Below are positions 11,298 to 21,640 of a stretch of 64,000 nt of DNA, piece by piece. This DNA is from Agapetus fuscipes (taxonomy: Eukaryota; Arthropoda; Insecta; Trichoptera; Glossosomatidae), in the NCBI GenBank assembly GCA_951799405.1, contig OX637353.1:248001-312000 (forward strand). The letters are read 5' to 3'. A model generated the notes under the pieces. That model was not told where the DNA came from, did not search any database, and saw only the letters and a program-made list of their open reading frames with translations. Made by a program: the position numbers and the translations under genes. The stretch's first letter is position 1, and each line of letters opens with the position of its first letter.

Positions 11298-11430
11298 ACA
11301 ATACTTTTTCTACGACCATGAAATAAATAACAAAATAGTAAACAGTAGTCATTATAATGTACTCGTCCATTTGAAGTAATTAAAACCGTACTTTTATCAA
11401 AACGTGTAATTTATCATTCCCTTCGATTAT

Positions 11431-11663
11431 CTAATCTAATCTAAGTTGCAAAGATATATTACATTTAGGATTCATATAAATATAATGCCCACAAGCAGAC
11501 ACATATAAGGTCACGTTTATACATGCCGCATATAAGCTTAAACATTCAAACCCAAAACTTAAATAAACATAAGCCCTGCAACTACTGAAGCAGGGGTGTC
11601 ATTGGCAAAGTGAAACAAAGTTTTTACAGCATAGGTGGTCAACCTCATACCGACCTATTAGCC
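11431..11663 (-). repeat. Family-T repeat
   Basis: CTAATCTAATCTAAGTTGCA at the left, GCAGGGGTGTCATTGGCAAA in the middle, and CATACCGACCTATTAG at the right. Confidence 0.8.
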
Positions 11664-12377
11664 AAATAACTGTCCAAAAGTTTTTTGCGGTGAAAATATC
11701 TCGCATTATTTTCCTTTCAAGCCTTCTGTTTTCCTTCGAAAAAAGGAAAGCTACAATTTGGAGTAGGTATTTTGATAAATAAATTTGATGAATTACTACA
11801 CTATTGACAAATTTTATTTGACTCTACACATAAAATATATTAATATTCATTTGAACAAAGATTGAACATAGTGGGAGGAACTATCAATAATTTGAAAATA
11901 TTCATGTAATGGCTGACGTTTAAACGTGGTTGCTATGGAAACGGCAAATAATAGTTAGTTATCGGTCGTTTAGAAGGATAGCCTCATACAAGGTTGACAC
12001 TCGAAATTCAAAAATGGTTCCATTTCTGACAATGCGCATGCGCACATTTTCATTTCAACACCGTTATCAGTTGCGTAATGTTACATTACGCAACGGGTGT
12101 AGAAATGTATGTCATTGTGATTGCGTAAGCCATTTTGTAATTAGTAAATTACCAAATGGGAGTAGAAAAACACATTTGCATTGTCGACAGCAGCTCTTAG
12201 ATCATGTTGTAATGAATTACAAAAAACAGCGCTTATTGCACAAGAGACAAAATGAAACCATGCTTTTCGTTTAAAGTCTTGATGAACTTTATATGAAAAA
12301 GTATCAGCATGAAATGAAATAGAAAAAGAAAAACAGTGTCTTGTGTCATATAATTCATAATATGTTCACACATAGGT
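11664..12377. other. No gene; one short perfect hairpin at 12070-12094
   Basis: GTTGCGTAATG, spacer TTA, CATTACGCAAC form an 11-bp perfect hairpin. The 114-residue frame at 11930-12274 has no domain and overlaps this hairpin, so it is not called as a gene. Confidence 0.5.
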
Positions 12378-12390
12378 ACTCTCAAGAGTT
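12378..12390 (+). repeat. 13-bp target-site duplication, left
   Basis: ACTCTCAAGAGTT, repeated exactly at 12973-12985 around the inverted-arm element between them. Confidence 0.85.
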
Positions 12391-12972
12391 TTGACAATTA
12401 TATGAATTTTAAAACTAAACAAATTTCAAAACTTAATTTAACTCGGATATTTCACAAACCGTTTAGAGAGAACTTACATAATTCTCGACGTTTCATCGGT
12501 GACGTATCCAACGTCTTCAGGAGAACATCCTCTCTGCACGACGACTGAAGATGAACTGAGTTTGAAAACAATATTGTCACAAATCACTGCCTACCTTCGA
12601 GCGAAGGTAGTAATTATGTTTAGGTCTGTAAGAAATTCCACTTTCATTTTGTTTGGATTCCACGTCACTAGATGGCACTATGTTTCCTGTACACACGGCA
12701 CTTATTATATCATTGTCTTTGACTTGAAACTTAGGTACTGGTTTCAATAGTGAGTTCATCCTCAGTCATCCAGTTCATCCTCAGTCGTCGTGTAGAGAGG
12801 ATGTTCTCCTGAAGACGTTGGCTACGTCACCGACGAAACGTCGAGAATTATGTAAGTTCTCTCTAAACAGTTCGTGAAATATCCGAGTTAAATTTAGTTT
12901 TGAAATTCGTTTAGTTTTAAAATTAATATAATTGTCAAAATGTCAAACGACCGTAATTCTAACTTAAGGCTA
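12391..12972. mobile_element. Inverted-arm PLE-like element with hammerhead-like cores
   Basis: Two arms of about 175 bp (12391-12566 and about 12765-12945) are near-identical reverse complements, with about 200 bp between them. Each arm holds the same hammerhead-like core (plus strand at 12804-12847, minus strand near 12485-12530). The 13-bp perfect direct repeat at both ends shows it moved as a unit. The centre encodes no recognisable protein, so it would depend on another element. Confidence 0.75.
12804..12847 (+). ncRNA. Hammerhead-ribozyme-like core
   Basis: Stem I UUCUC/GAGAA is perfect. CUGAAGA is followed by one unpaired C, stem II GUUGG/CCGAC (one GU pair), then GAAA, self-complementary ACGU, and the canonical cleavage triplet GUC. 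Best-formed of the five cores seen. Confidence 0.65.
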
Positions 12973-12985
12973 ACTCTCAAGAGTT
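12973..12985 (+). repeat. 13-bp target-site duplication, right
   Basis: Exact copy of 12378-12390. Confidence 0.85.
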
Positions 12986-13310
12986 GTTTAAAATATTTAG
13001 ATTTTTAGGAGTATCGTTTGCTTAAGGCTGTAAATACAACAGAAAAAAGACGTCACGCCCCAGTTTTGAAGATTTCCTTAAATATTTACTGAGCACAGGA
13101 AGAAGCAAGATTATAAGATAATCAATATTTCAGAGGTCTTCTTATTGTTTCAAGTCCCAGCAAGAGCTGTCCGGAAGGAAGTTTCCTTTTAACTGGGTTG
13201 TTTACAGAAACTGCCATCTCGCGAATAATCTCTCAGTAAAATATTCTGTCTAGATTGTAATCTGTTAAATTTATGACATCTAACAATTTTACAAATGTCG
13301 TTCCGTTGCC
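12986..13310. other. No recognisable gene
   Basis: Unique-looking sequence between the inverted-arm element and the minisatellite. Confidence 0.5.
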
Positions 13311-13810
13311 TCTTAGGAGTGCGCCAGTAGGAGAAGTTAGACAAGGCTGGTTTCATGACGGCTTAGGAGTGCGCCAGTAGGAAAAGTTAGACAAGGCCGG
13401 TTTCATGACGGCTTAGGAGTGTGCCAGTAGGAAAAGTTAGACAAGGCTGGTTTCATGACGGCTTAGGAGTGCGCCAGTAGGAAAAGTTAGACAAGGCTGG
13501 TTTCATGACGGCTTAGGAGTGCGCCAGTAGGAGAAGTTAGACAAGGCTGGTTTCATGACGGCTTAGGTGTGCGCCAGTAGGAAAAGTTAGACAAGGCTGG
13601 TGTCATGACGGCTTAGGAGTGCGCCAGTAGGAAAAGTTAGACAAGGCTGGTTTCATGACGGCTTAGGAGTGCGCCAGTAGGAAAAGTTAGACAAGGCTGG
13701 TTTCATGACAGCTTAGGAGTGCGCCAGTAGGAGAAGTTAGACAAGGCTGGTTTTATGATGGCTTAGGAGTGCGCCAGTAGGAAAAGTCAGACAAGGCTGG
13801 TTTCATGACA
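13311..13810 (+). repeat. 50-bp minisatellite, ten copies
   Basis: Ten head-to-tail units of 50 bp, each with GCGCCAGTAGGAAAAGTTAG (copies start at 13321, 13371 and so on to 13771) then ACAAGGCTGGTTTCATGAC. Copies differ by one to four substitutions and no indels. A 50-bp unit cannot keep an open frame, so it is not coding. Confidence 0.97.
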
Positions 13811-13955
13811 GTTTTTTCATAAAATAACAAAATAATTGGTATTTTTGCGAATGTGTAATTTATTCATGTGGCGAAATATTTTGCTCGCGTAAGTGAAAGC
13901 CATTTCTAGAACTAGTGGTGTTCCAGTATGTACTTTCTTGTTCAAGCTACTATTT

Positions 13956-14212
13956 AATCTAATCTAATCTAATCTAAGCTGCAAAGATATATATCATTTA
14001 AGATTTATATTAAATGCATTCCCACAAGCAGACATGTATAATTTCGCGCTAACACATGCCGCATGTGGACCTACAATATAAAAACCTTATCTCAAATGAA
14101 CATAAGCCCCGCAACTCTTGCCGTCCTTCCCTGAAACAGGGGTGACATTGGCAAAGTGAACCATTTTTTACAGTATGGGTGGTCAGCCGCATACCAAACT
14201 ATAAGTCAAGGA
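13956..14212 (-). repeat. Family-T repeat
   Basis: Near-complete copy from (AATCT)n to ATAAGTCAAGG; very close to the 6188 copy, so probably one of the younger ones. Confidence 0.85.
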
Positions 14213-15384
14213 ACAATTTCAAGGAACAGTTTCATTTTAAAATATATATTTTGGGGCCAGTTTTAATGCAATTCAATTGTGTTCCCCTTATAACAAGTGT
14301 CATTTAATAATTATAAAAGTTTCTTATTATTTTGCTCCTAAAAGTACAACTTCCTCAAAAAAATTATAGGATTTTTTATGACTGACAGTGAAAATCACAT
14401 CCTCCCTTTTTCACACATTAATTGTAAAGGCGCCACCTGGTTGATCTATTGAGTTGGAGATCTGCCTCTCAAGGTTATTTGATATCCATATGCAATGTGA
14501 CCACAGAACTGGAGAATTAGTCTTTGATCCTAGTATGTAAAATTAACAGGATATTTCACCTCCGCTCGTCCACTGTTTTTTTAAAAAAAGTAATTAAAAA
14601 ATACTAACTAAAGCTACTCTCAAAAATACAAATTTGATAACCACAGAGAAACACCTATATTCACAACAATATTATCAGATTAAAAAATGCAAAGTGAGAA
14701 TTCTAGCCTCGATATTCACCAATCATACTAACACTTCCCTTAGGTGTCACTTACGCTTAACTTGGTTTTTACTTAGGCAGCTTACACATAAATAAATAAA
14801 TGTTCTCAGTAATAGATACTTGTGAAAATCATTTCGTACACAATGAGGTCGGAACATTTTTTAATTCGGAATTTATCAGATATTTTAATACTTTCAACAA
14901 CATTGGAGGGTATAGCTTTCTATTGTGATATTTACATAGACTGAAGATCGAGTACTTACATAGAAAATAACAAAAACTTTTCATATATTGTGAGTGAGAA
15001 CAATATAACGCCGTGTTTTTAAATTTGACAGAATGGATTAAAAAATATTATTGTACGACTAATGGAATAATGCATGAACACCGCCATCCGGTTATTTGGA
15101 CTGAGTCAAATGTCATTAAATTTGATTTATCCAAACACTAATGGACAGACCGGGTTAATTTATAAAATGAAATTATGTCAAAAATAAACTTTAAATGGTG
15201 TACAAACCTGTTACTGACTTTATTATGTCCATAATTAATTTAATTTATTGGTCAAATGGATTTAAAATAAAACAACACATTTGAATTGGATATTTGGAAA
15301 AGTTCTCCTTACTTAAATAGTCATCCTTTATTATATTACCCTTCGTGGTCGTCCATCGCTTGGAATTTTAATGTTTAAACAATC
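14213..15384. other. No recognisable gene
   Basis: AT-rich, no repeat landmark or domain-bearing frame. Confidence 0.5.
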
Positions 15385-15475
15385 AAAATGTCCGAGCGGG
15401 ATTCGAAGCCGCGTTAGTCCAATCAACTTGGATTACTCTCTTAGCCCCCACGGCTACCGAGCTCCCTAGATCGAA
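15385..15475 (-). repeat. tRNA-derived SINE head or tRNA relic
   Basis: On the minus strand AGCTCGGTAGCCGTGGGGGC resembles an A-box region, and GGCTTCGAATCCCGCTC a B box and T arm. Acceptor ends do not pair well, so not a functional tRNA. Confidence 0.5.
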
Positions 15476-15544
15476 AATTTAACAGTATTTAAAAAGTACA
15501 CAATGTATGAGTACATATCTTATATGCAATTATTTTCTCCCGAC

Positions 15545-15800
15545 TGAACATGTTTACAGTGGCCGAGAGGTTATGACATCTGACTCAAAACGCGCCAGAC
15601 TTACAGGTCCAAGGTTCAATTCCCGATAAATTTTCATTTTTTTTCTTTTTCTTCTTTTAATAAATTTGTGTGGAATGCAATTCATCGATCTATTTTGTCT
15701 GGCCAGAAATAGTAGTTTACATAAAAAAACATATTTATAGCGGAGACGCAAATCATTTTTATGGCAGAAGACGATTGTACATAACATAATTTATCAACAA
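15545..15800 (+). mobile_element. SINE-Y copy 1 (compound tRNA-headed SINE)
   Basis: Head CAGTGGCCGAGAGGTTATGA and AGGTTCAATTCCCG are A- and B-box-like with tRNA-Leu/Ser features. A T-rich tract follows, then TGTGGAATGCAATTCATCGA and TATTTTGTCTGGCCAGAAAT, which is the core of SINE-X in reverse orientation. Confidence 0.7.
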
Positions 15801-15873
15801 AATTGTCAATACTTTTTTTTCTCATCCAATATTTTCAAAAGTACAAGCTGTTAGAGATTTTGAGATGCACCTA

Positions 15874-16126
15874 TATAATCTATTATCTAAGTTGCAAAAT
15901 ATATTTCATTTGAGATTCACATTAAATGCATTCCTACAAGCAGACATTTATAAATTCGCGCTTACACATGCTGCATGTGTACTTACAACATAAAATTACA
16001 ATCTCAAATGAACATAAGCCCTGCAACTCTTGCCGATCTTCCCTCAAACTGGGGTGACGTTGACAAAGTGAACCAATTTTTTACAGTATGGGTGGTCAGC
16101 CTCATACCAACCTATAAGACAAGGAA
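15874..16126 (-). repeat. Family-T repeat
   Basis: All blocks present, from TCTAAGTTGCAAAATATA to CATACCAACCTATAAGACAA. Confidence 0.8.
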
Positions 16127-16149
16127 ATTATAGATGTGTTTTTTTTTTA

Positions 16150-16180
16150 ATCTGTAATCTAAGTTGCAAAGCTATATTAT
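16150..16180 (-). repeat. Family-T repeat, 3'-end piece
   Basis: TCTGTAATCTAAGTTGCAAAG only; the rest probably resumes at 16605 beyond SINE-Y copy 2. Confidence 0.5.
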
Positions 16181-16279
16181 ATAATATGTAGCTATGTAAC
16201 ACACTGACAAAACGATACATGACGAAATAACGAGAAAAATTTATTATTACACAGTGTACGAGTAAAACCCTTATAAGCG

Positions 16280-16600
16280 ATTCTTTTCTTCGGCCTTGGG
16301 ATGTCGACAGTGGCCGAGGGGTTAGCACGTCTGACTTCTGATGAAGAGGTCGGGAGTTCGATACCAGGTCCAAATTACTTTTTTTTTTTTTTTCTTTTTC
16401 CTTTACTCATAATAAATTTGCGTGGAATGCAATTCATCGATATATTTTGCCTGACCATAAACAGGAGTTAACATACATAATTAATAATTATAGCGGGCCA
16501 TTTTTTTTTTTTTTTGAAATAGCAGTTTTTAGAAAGGCAGCAGAGGATTTTACATATAATGGAATTTCTGAACAAAATTGTGAGTATTTTTTTTCCTCTT
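16280..16600 (+). mobile_element. SINE-Y copy 2 (compound tRNA-headed SINE)
   Basis: Head GGCCGAGGGGTTAGCACGTC and GGAGTTCGATACC are clear A and B boxes. A poly-T tract, then GCGTGGAATGCAATTCATCG and TTTTGCCTGACCATAAACAG. Same order as copy 1, so the head plus inverted core moved as a unit. Confidence 0.7.
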
Positions 16601-16604
16601 CCTC

Positions 16605-16757
16605 CACTGCATGTGTACTTACAACATAAAAACGCAATCTCAAATGAACAACGCAACCCTTGCCAATCTTTTCTGAAACAGGGGTGACATTGGCAAAGTG
16701 AATCATTTTTTTTACAAAATGGGTGGTCAGCCTCATACTCTCCTAAAAGTCAAGGAT
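16605..16757 (-). repeat. Family-T repeat, 5' part
   Basis: GCATGTGTACTTACAACATA through CAGGGGTGACATTGGCAAAG to AAAAGTCAAGGA. Confidence 0.75.
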
Positions 16758-16773
16758 TTTTTTTTGTTTAGTT

Positions 16774-17016
16774 CTATAATCTGAGTTGCAAAGATATATT
16801 ACATTTGAGATTAATATTAAATGCATACCCACAAGCAGACACGTATAAGTTCGCGCTTACACATGCTGCATGTGTACTTACAACATCAAAACCAATTCCA
16901 AATGAACATAAGCCCTGCAACTCTTGCCGACCTTCCCTGAAACAGGGGTGAAATTTGCAAAGTGAACTAGTTTTTACAGTATGGGTGGTCAGCCTCATAC
17001 CAACCTATAAGTCAAA
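16774..17016 (-). repeat. Family-T repeat
   Basis: Complete copy, TATAATCTGAGTTGCAAAG to CAACCTATAAGTCAA, head-to-tail with the previous one. Confidence 0.85.
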
Positions 17017-17059
17017 AATTTCAATATTTGCATACACTATAGATGTACATATTAAAAAA

Positions 17060-17365
17060 AAAAAATTAGGCTGATTTATTTGGTGAGCGCTGTTTTTGTG
17101 TGTATCACACCTCAAGAGCCCTCTTCAAGCTTGGTCGTCGCTGTAGAAAGCGCCAAGTCTCAAGCAAGACCCAGTTGCTGTAAGGCTTGATGGACCTTTA
17201 GTGACCGGTCTTTGGTACATAAAGGTGAATTTTTCAACCCAGCCAAGAGCATATTTGAAAATATAAATGGTACCTAAATTTGTTGTTCTCTGCCGAGATT
17301 CGAACCCACAACCTTCCATTTACGAGTCCGAAGTGTTACCACTGGACTGCGCACCAGTCAAATAT
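17060..17365 (-). mobile_element. SINE-5S relative with tRNA-like head
   Basis: Minus strand: GCGCAGTCCAGTGGTAACAC (A-box region) and GTGGGTTCGAATCTCGG (B box) lead into the shared body (CAACCCAGC, CAGTTGCTG, GACCAAGC antisense blocks). The end differs from 18627 (CACACCTCAAGAGCCCTC region), so it is a subfamily without the 5S head. Confidence 0.75.
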
Positions 17366-17699
17366 TAAATATCAAATATTATATTAATGTATAACCGTTT
17401 ACAGTGGGGGTTATTCCCAGTGTGTTTTTTTAATGGTGGTTTTTTGTACATTTATTTTATCGAAGCCTAACAAATCTAAATTTTCTTTTACAAAGACTGC
17501 ATGTTTTTATTTTACATGTTTAATACTACGAATTTTAACGCGAAGAAACTATGCGCAATATATACCTTCTCCAAATGTTAAGGGGTTGGGCTGCGTAGCA
17601 GCCAGGGGCAACGCCCTTAGTAATTATTTAATTATACAAAAAAAGACGGGATATTAAAGATAATTTATGAGTATTTTATTTTTTAACATTTAATAAACT

Positions 17700-17770
17700 C
17701 TATAATCTAAATTGCAATGATAAATTACATTTAAGATTCATATTAAATGCATTCCCATAAACAGACAATT
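17700..17770 (-). repeat. Family-T repeat, 3'-end fragment
   Basis: TATAATCTAAATTGCAATGA to CATTCCCATAAACAGACA only. Confidence 0.65.
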
Positions 17771-18138
17771 TTATAAAAATTCATTCATATTCATTATAAT
17801 ATTAAGCAATTTTTTTAAAATAGTTATTATAAATGAATCCTTGTTGAAAATAGAAAAAAAAAACTCATGCTTGTTTATTATATGTCATTTTTTCAGTTTT
17901 ACTTTTAAGCTATCGATATAATATTGAAAAAAACCGGTAGTACGAACTAACATCTTCAGTTGAAATTGTACTTTTAATATATTGTATAATTTAAGTAGAG
18001 GGTTTATACAAAATAAGCCGAATTAAGATTACGTATTCTTTAGAAAATACTTATCATCAAAAAAATATTTTAAGATTTTAAATGAAACATCTTAAATTAG
18101 CAATAAAATAACAACAACAAAAACTTATTCTGCTTCAG
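17771..18138. other. Intron or 5' flank of the Beat gene
   Basis: AT-rich, ending in the acceptor TTCTGCTTCAG at 18138. The upstream exon with start codon and signal peptide was not found in this window. Confidence 0.5.
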
Positions 18139-18305
18139 GTCCCAGTGGCGGCCACTCTCTGACGCTCGTGTCCATCCCCCTGCTGGCAGACCCTCGGCAG
18201 GACGCCACTCTCAGCTGCAGATACAACATGGAGGGAGACAGACTCTACTCAGCCAAGTGGTTCAAGGACGACCAGGAGATCTACAGATACATGCCGGGAC
18301 AAGAT
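18139..18305 (+). CDS. beat: Beaten-path family protein, exon A (first Ig-like domain, N half)
   Basis: Beat proteins are secreted or membrane-attached Ig-domain proteins that bind Side receptors and steer motor axons. This exon follows TTCTGCTTCAG and begins with two bases of a split codon. It encodes about 55 residues including D-A-T-L-S-C-R-Y (first Ig cysteine) and L-Y-S-A-K-W-F-K-D-D (core tryptophan), then E-I-Y-R-Y, all Beat hallmarks. Codon use is GC-rich against an AT-rich background. It most likely ends at GAT before GTGAGC. The start codon and signal peptide lie upstream of the window or were not recognised. Which Beat paralogue this is cannot be told. Confidence 0.85.
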
Positions 18306-18419
18306 GTGAGCCACTACACAGATAACTGTCTCAATGAAATGAATCCAGTATCTCATTTCATACTTTTGTTACACTTCACGTGGCTCTTCCACACTCCCGT
18401 TGTCTACTGTATGTTTCAG
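18306..18419 (+). other. Beat intron, 114 bp, no in-frame stop
   Basis: Donor GTGAGC, acceptor TGTATGTTTCAG. Length is a multiple of three and it stays open in the exon A/exon B frame, adding 38 residues if retained. The inserted residues are unlike Beat proteins, so splicing is the normal reading. Confidence 0.75.
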
Positions 18420-18606
18420 CCCACGGGCCTGCAGTTCCCTATACCTGGAGTGGAGCTGGCCCACACTCCTCAGTGCTCTTCCTCCGCCTGTGACCTACAG
18501 TTGACCTCTCTGACGTCACGCTCCAAAGGTCTCTACCGGTGTGAAGTGTCCAACGAGGCGCCGATGTTCAGGATTGTAGATCAGAGCGCCAACATGACTA
18601 TAGCAG
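18420..18606 (+). CDS. beat: Beaten-path family protein, exon B (first Ig-like domain, C half)
   Basis: Starts in phase after TTTCAG and reads P-T-G-L-Q-F-P-I-P-G-V-E-L, the Beat inter-strand segment. It then has L-T-S-L-T-S-R-S-K-G-L-Y-R-C-E-V-S-N-E-A-P-M-F with the second Ig cysteine (Y-R-C) and the S-x-E-A-P motif typical of Beat, ending N-M-T-I-A. The donor is GCAG/GTATAA in phase 1. A 5S-headed SINE begins only 20 bases beyond this donor. Confidence 0.88.
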
Positions 18607-18626
18607 GTATAATTAAATTAATATAT

Positions 18627-19070
18627 GTCAACGACATTAGCCATGTTGAAAGCACCGGTTCCCATAGATCACCGAAGTTAAGCAACATTGGGCGTGGTCA
18701 GTACTTGGATGGGTGACCGCTCAGGTACACTGCGTGTCGTTGGCATCTCGGACCGGTCCGTAGTCCGTTGTGGCAACACTTCGGACTCGTAAATGGAAGG
18801 TTGTGGATTCGGATCCCGGCGGAGCACACAAAAATACCATTAATATTTCGAATGTGCTCTTCGCTGGGTTGAAGAATTCATAAGCCTTTACCAATGACCG
18901 GTCACCAAGGGTCCATCCAGCCTTACAGCAACTGGGTCTTGCTTGAGTATTGGCGCTTTGTAGCGACGACCAAGCTCGTACACCTCTGCGGCACTACAAC
19001 AAGTGTCATAGACCCCTAGAGTCTTCAGAATCTAGGGAGTCTCCCGCACAGGATTTTCTTAAAAAAAAAA
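18627..19070 (+). mobile_element. SINE-5S, full copy: 5S rRNA head + tRNA-like part + body + poly-A
   Basis: 18627-18745 is a 5S rRNA-like sequence (GTTGAAAGCACCGGTT, GATCACCGAAGTTAAGCAAC, GTACTTGGATGGGTGACCGC, end GTGTCGTTGG), including the internal A-box/C-box promoter region. 18750-18830 resembles a tRNA (GTAGTCCGTTGTGGCAACAC with B box TGTGGATTCGGATCCC). The body has CTTCGCTGGGTTGAA and GGCACTACAACAAG blocks, then CCGCACAGGATTTTC and poly-A. TAATAT on both sides may be a target duplication. It lies in the Beat intron, same strand. Confidence 0.88.
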
Positions 19071-20600
19071 AAATAATATGAAGAATGTATACGTTAAAAA
19101 ATAATGGCATCTGACTGAACCAGGAGTCCTTATTTATTAACGAACTTATTTTTTTGCACACCTTGACTACTGCGTCATTTTATAATTAAGATTATAAGTC
19201 TTATTTTATATCATAAGTATTCGTGTTCATATATTTTCCATTGCCCGTAGTTTGAATCGGTAAGTTGGATTGTAGTTTGTATTTCAATAAAATACTATTA
19301 TCATTATGATTTCACTCACATAAAAGTTCAGATATGTACCTATATATCTTTATGCAGCATTGAATCAATTGATGTAATTTGCTGAACTCGGGGGAGCAGA
19401 GTTTGTTGAGCTGTAGATTTGAGTTTCTGTGCTCATGCTTCGAATAATTAGTGTGGGTCCAGTAAGCGCATACTAACAAAGCGCGCCATACGTCCTACCG
19501 TACTTCTAGTCCCACTGAATCATTCTTACAACTCGCGAGATCGCCAACTACATTTGGCATTGGCTGGAATAACTAGCCATTGCAAAGTCATGTGTGAATC
19601 GCATGGAAAATTATCTCTTAGCAGTCTCTTTCTTACTCGTAGATGCCTACTAAAAACGAATAATTCGATTTCAAGGTAGTACGGGAAACAAGTTATAAAC
19701 ACATTGGAAAGTTATATTTAGTACAAAAGTATTTCTTTACTAAATCTATGAATTAAGTTGCAAAGATATATTGAAATTTAAGGCTTATATTTGATGCACG
19801 CTCACAAGCAGGAATATGTAAGTTCGAGAGAGAGAGAGGTTTTTCTGTGCATATATATTTAATTTATAAAATGTATGGAAAAAGGAAACTCGTTACAAAC
19901 TTTTTTGTTTCGCGGAATCATATTTTTGGTCCCGAGAACATTGTACTTATCATAATACTTTAAGTGAGTAAATAAATATTTAGGGCATCGCCTGACGTAG
20001 TTGGACTTCCTTTGTTGTCCTTAATCCCTCATTTGGAGTAAAGCCTCCCGTCCCTCCCCGCCCTCCCTCCCTACCCACTAATGCTCTCACCAAGCCTCCT
20101 GCTTCAGCTGCATCATCAATCTAAGCTTGCTCTAGCCCCTCTTTGACCTTTTATTTACTTTTAAATGGAAAGAAACCGAGAAAAGTATTTCACGGACCAT
20201 TGAAAGTGAATGTCTCTCTTCCGTTTTGCTCGTTTCCCTGTCAAAGGGTAAGCGCGTTTCTGGCTGTAAATTATAACGTACTCACTTTCAACGAAAGGTA
20301 TATAGTACTCGTATATCATGGCGTGTTTTTATTTCAAATTCAAGAAATTTTATGTAAAGAATTAAAGTTTCAACTTCGATAAAGCTTCATCCCCAACAAT
20401 AATCTATATGTTTTCTCCTTATAAAAAGTTTCAGATTCAATACTCAACTTAAGAAACGAGATTTTTCCGAGGAATTCCTATTAAGTAAGCAGTTATTCTG
20501 CGCGAGTTTATATACAACCTTCACCACAAAAAAAATATTTTGAGAAACACAATTTTGATTTGTTCTTTATATCAATCATCTAAGTTGAAAATATTTATTA
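19071..20600. other. Beat intron sequence, mostly unassigned
   Basis: Holds a family-T fragment (19745-19832) and a pyrimidine-rich patch near 20040-20140. No exon could be supported. Confidence 0.5.
19745..19832 (-). repeat. Family-T repeat, 3'-end fragment
   Basis: AATTAAGTTGCAAAGATATA to ACAAGCAGGAATATGTAAGT. Confidence 0.65.
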
Positions 20601-20604
20601 ACAC

Positions 20605-21000
20605 TAGCTGTACCCGGCGTATTTTACTACGCCATTTGGGTAGATGGAATCAATAATTTACGTACATACATAAAAGGAACAGCATTAACGCAACAACAGG
20701 GACAATAAAAATTTTAATTCGATTGGAACCAAACTTCACACTATTCATTTCTTGGTTAATTTTCATGTTTTCTAAAAATATAGTTTAAAAATATTGAGCG
20801 GCAAAGCCAGACAAAGGAAACATCGTGTGCGGTTCTTCCATTTATATTTTAAATTTAAAACTAAGGTCCTTTCTAATATGGCAATTTTCGTTCTTTCAGT
20901 CATTTTCCAGTCAAGCCATTTCTGAGGAGTGTGACCACAAACACTGTGACCCGAGAATAATATAGTATATGTATGTAGGTAGAACTGGATACATGAAAGA
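20605..21000. repeat. CTAGCTGTACCCGGC-type dispersed repeat
   Basis: Begins ACTAGCTGTACCCGGCGTAT and holds AGGAGTGTGACCACAAACAC near 20935. The second half recurs at 21545-21640, so it is a repeat family. The opening motif is seen in many insect genomes at RTE-like element ends; the class is an inference. Confidence 0.55.
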
Positions 21001-21100
21001 GGGTTTATTCCTAAGAAAATACTAAAATCAGGGTTAAAACTTAAAAACAGAGAGTGGAAATGTGAAAATTTCAGATTGTATGTATGTTTTGATGACAGAT

Positions 21101-21525
21101 CTAATCTAATCTAAGTTGCAAAATATAAGTGACATTAGAGATTCACATTATACGCATTCTCACAAAACAGACATGTTTAAGTTCGCGCTTAAACATGCCG
21201 CATGTAGTACTACAATATAAAAATCCGAATCTCAAATGAACATATACCCTGCAACTCCTGCCGACCTTCCCTGAAACTGGGATGACATTGGCAAAGTGAA
21301 CCATTTTTTACAGCATAGGTGATCAGCCGCATACCAACCTATAAGTCAAGGAACATACACAACAAATTACATTTTTAAAATCAACAAATTATAATATGTA
21401 TGGACATCAAAAACTAACATAAAACAAATTTCAATTTAAAAAACCCTAGACACCAACATCACAGATTAGCCGCCATTTCTTTCTGTCCTTACACACTTCT
21501 TTCATACAGATAATAAAAAGTAATG
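21101..21525 (-). pseudogene. LINE 3' end: ORF tail, 3' UTR and family-T tail together
   Basis: On the minus strand, a coding remnant at about 21510-21440 reads K-E-V-C-K-D-R-K-K-W-R-L-I-C-D. A 3' UTR and then the family-T blocks follow, ending in (TTAGA)n at 21101. One of the loci that show family T is the end of this LINE. Confidence 0.8.
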
Positions 21526-21544
21526 AAAATGATATTAATTTCAA

Positions 21545-21640
21545 AACAATCCGTCAAGCCAATTCGGAGGAGTGTGACCACAAACTCTGTGAAACGAGAA
21601 TTATGTATCCTTTGTAGATAGAACTAAATACATGAAAGAA
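21545..21640. repeat. Partial copy of the 20605 dispersed repeat
   Basis: GTCAAGCCAATTCGGAGGAG then GTGACCACAAACTCTGTGA, matching 20910-21000. Confidence 0.6.

Noticed and set aside
11930..12274. 114-residue frame
   Set aside because: No domain; overlaps a perfect hairpin in AT-rich DNA.
13311..13810. CRISPR-like array of regular repeats
   Set aside because: Units are contiguous with no unique spacers; a eukaryotic minisatellite.
17929..17957. Minus-strand CUGAAGA with ACCGGU close by, like the ribozyme cores
   Set aside because: The GAAA box is missing and stem II does not close, so at best a dead relic.
18627..18745. Functional 5S rRNA gene
   Set aside because: Several substitutions against conserved 5S positions, no T-run terminator directly after, and continuous with a SINE body.
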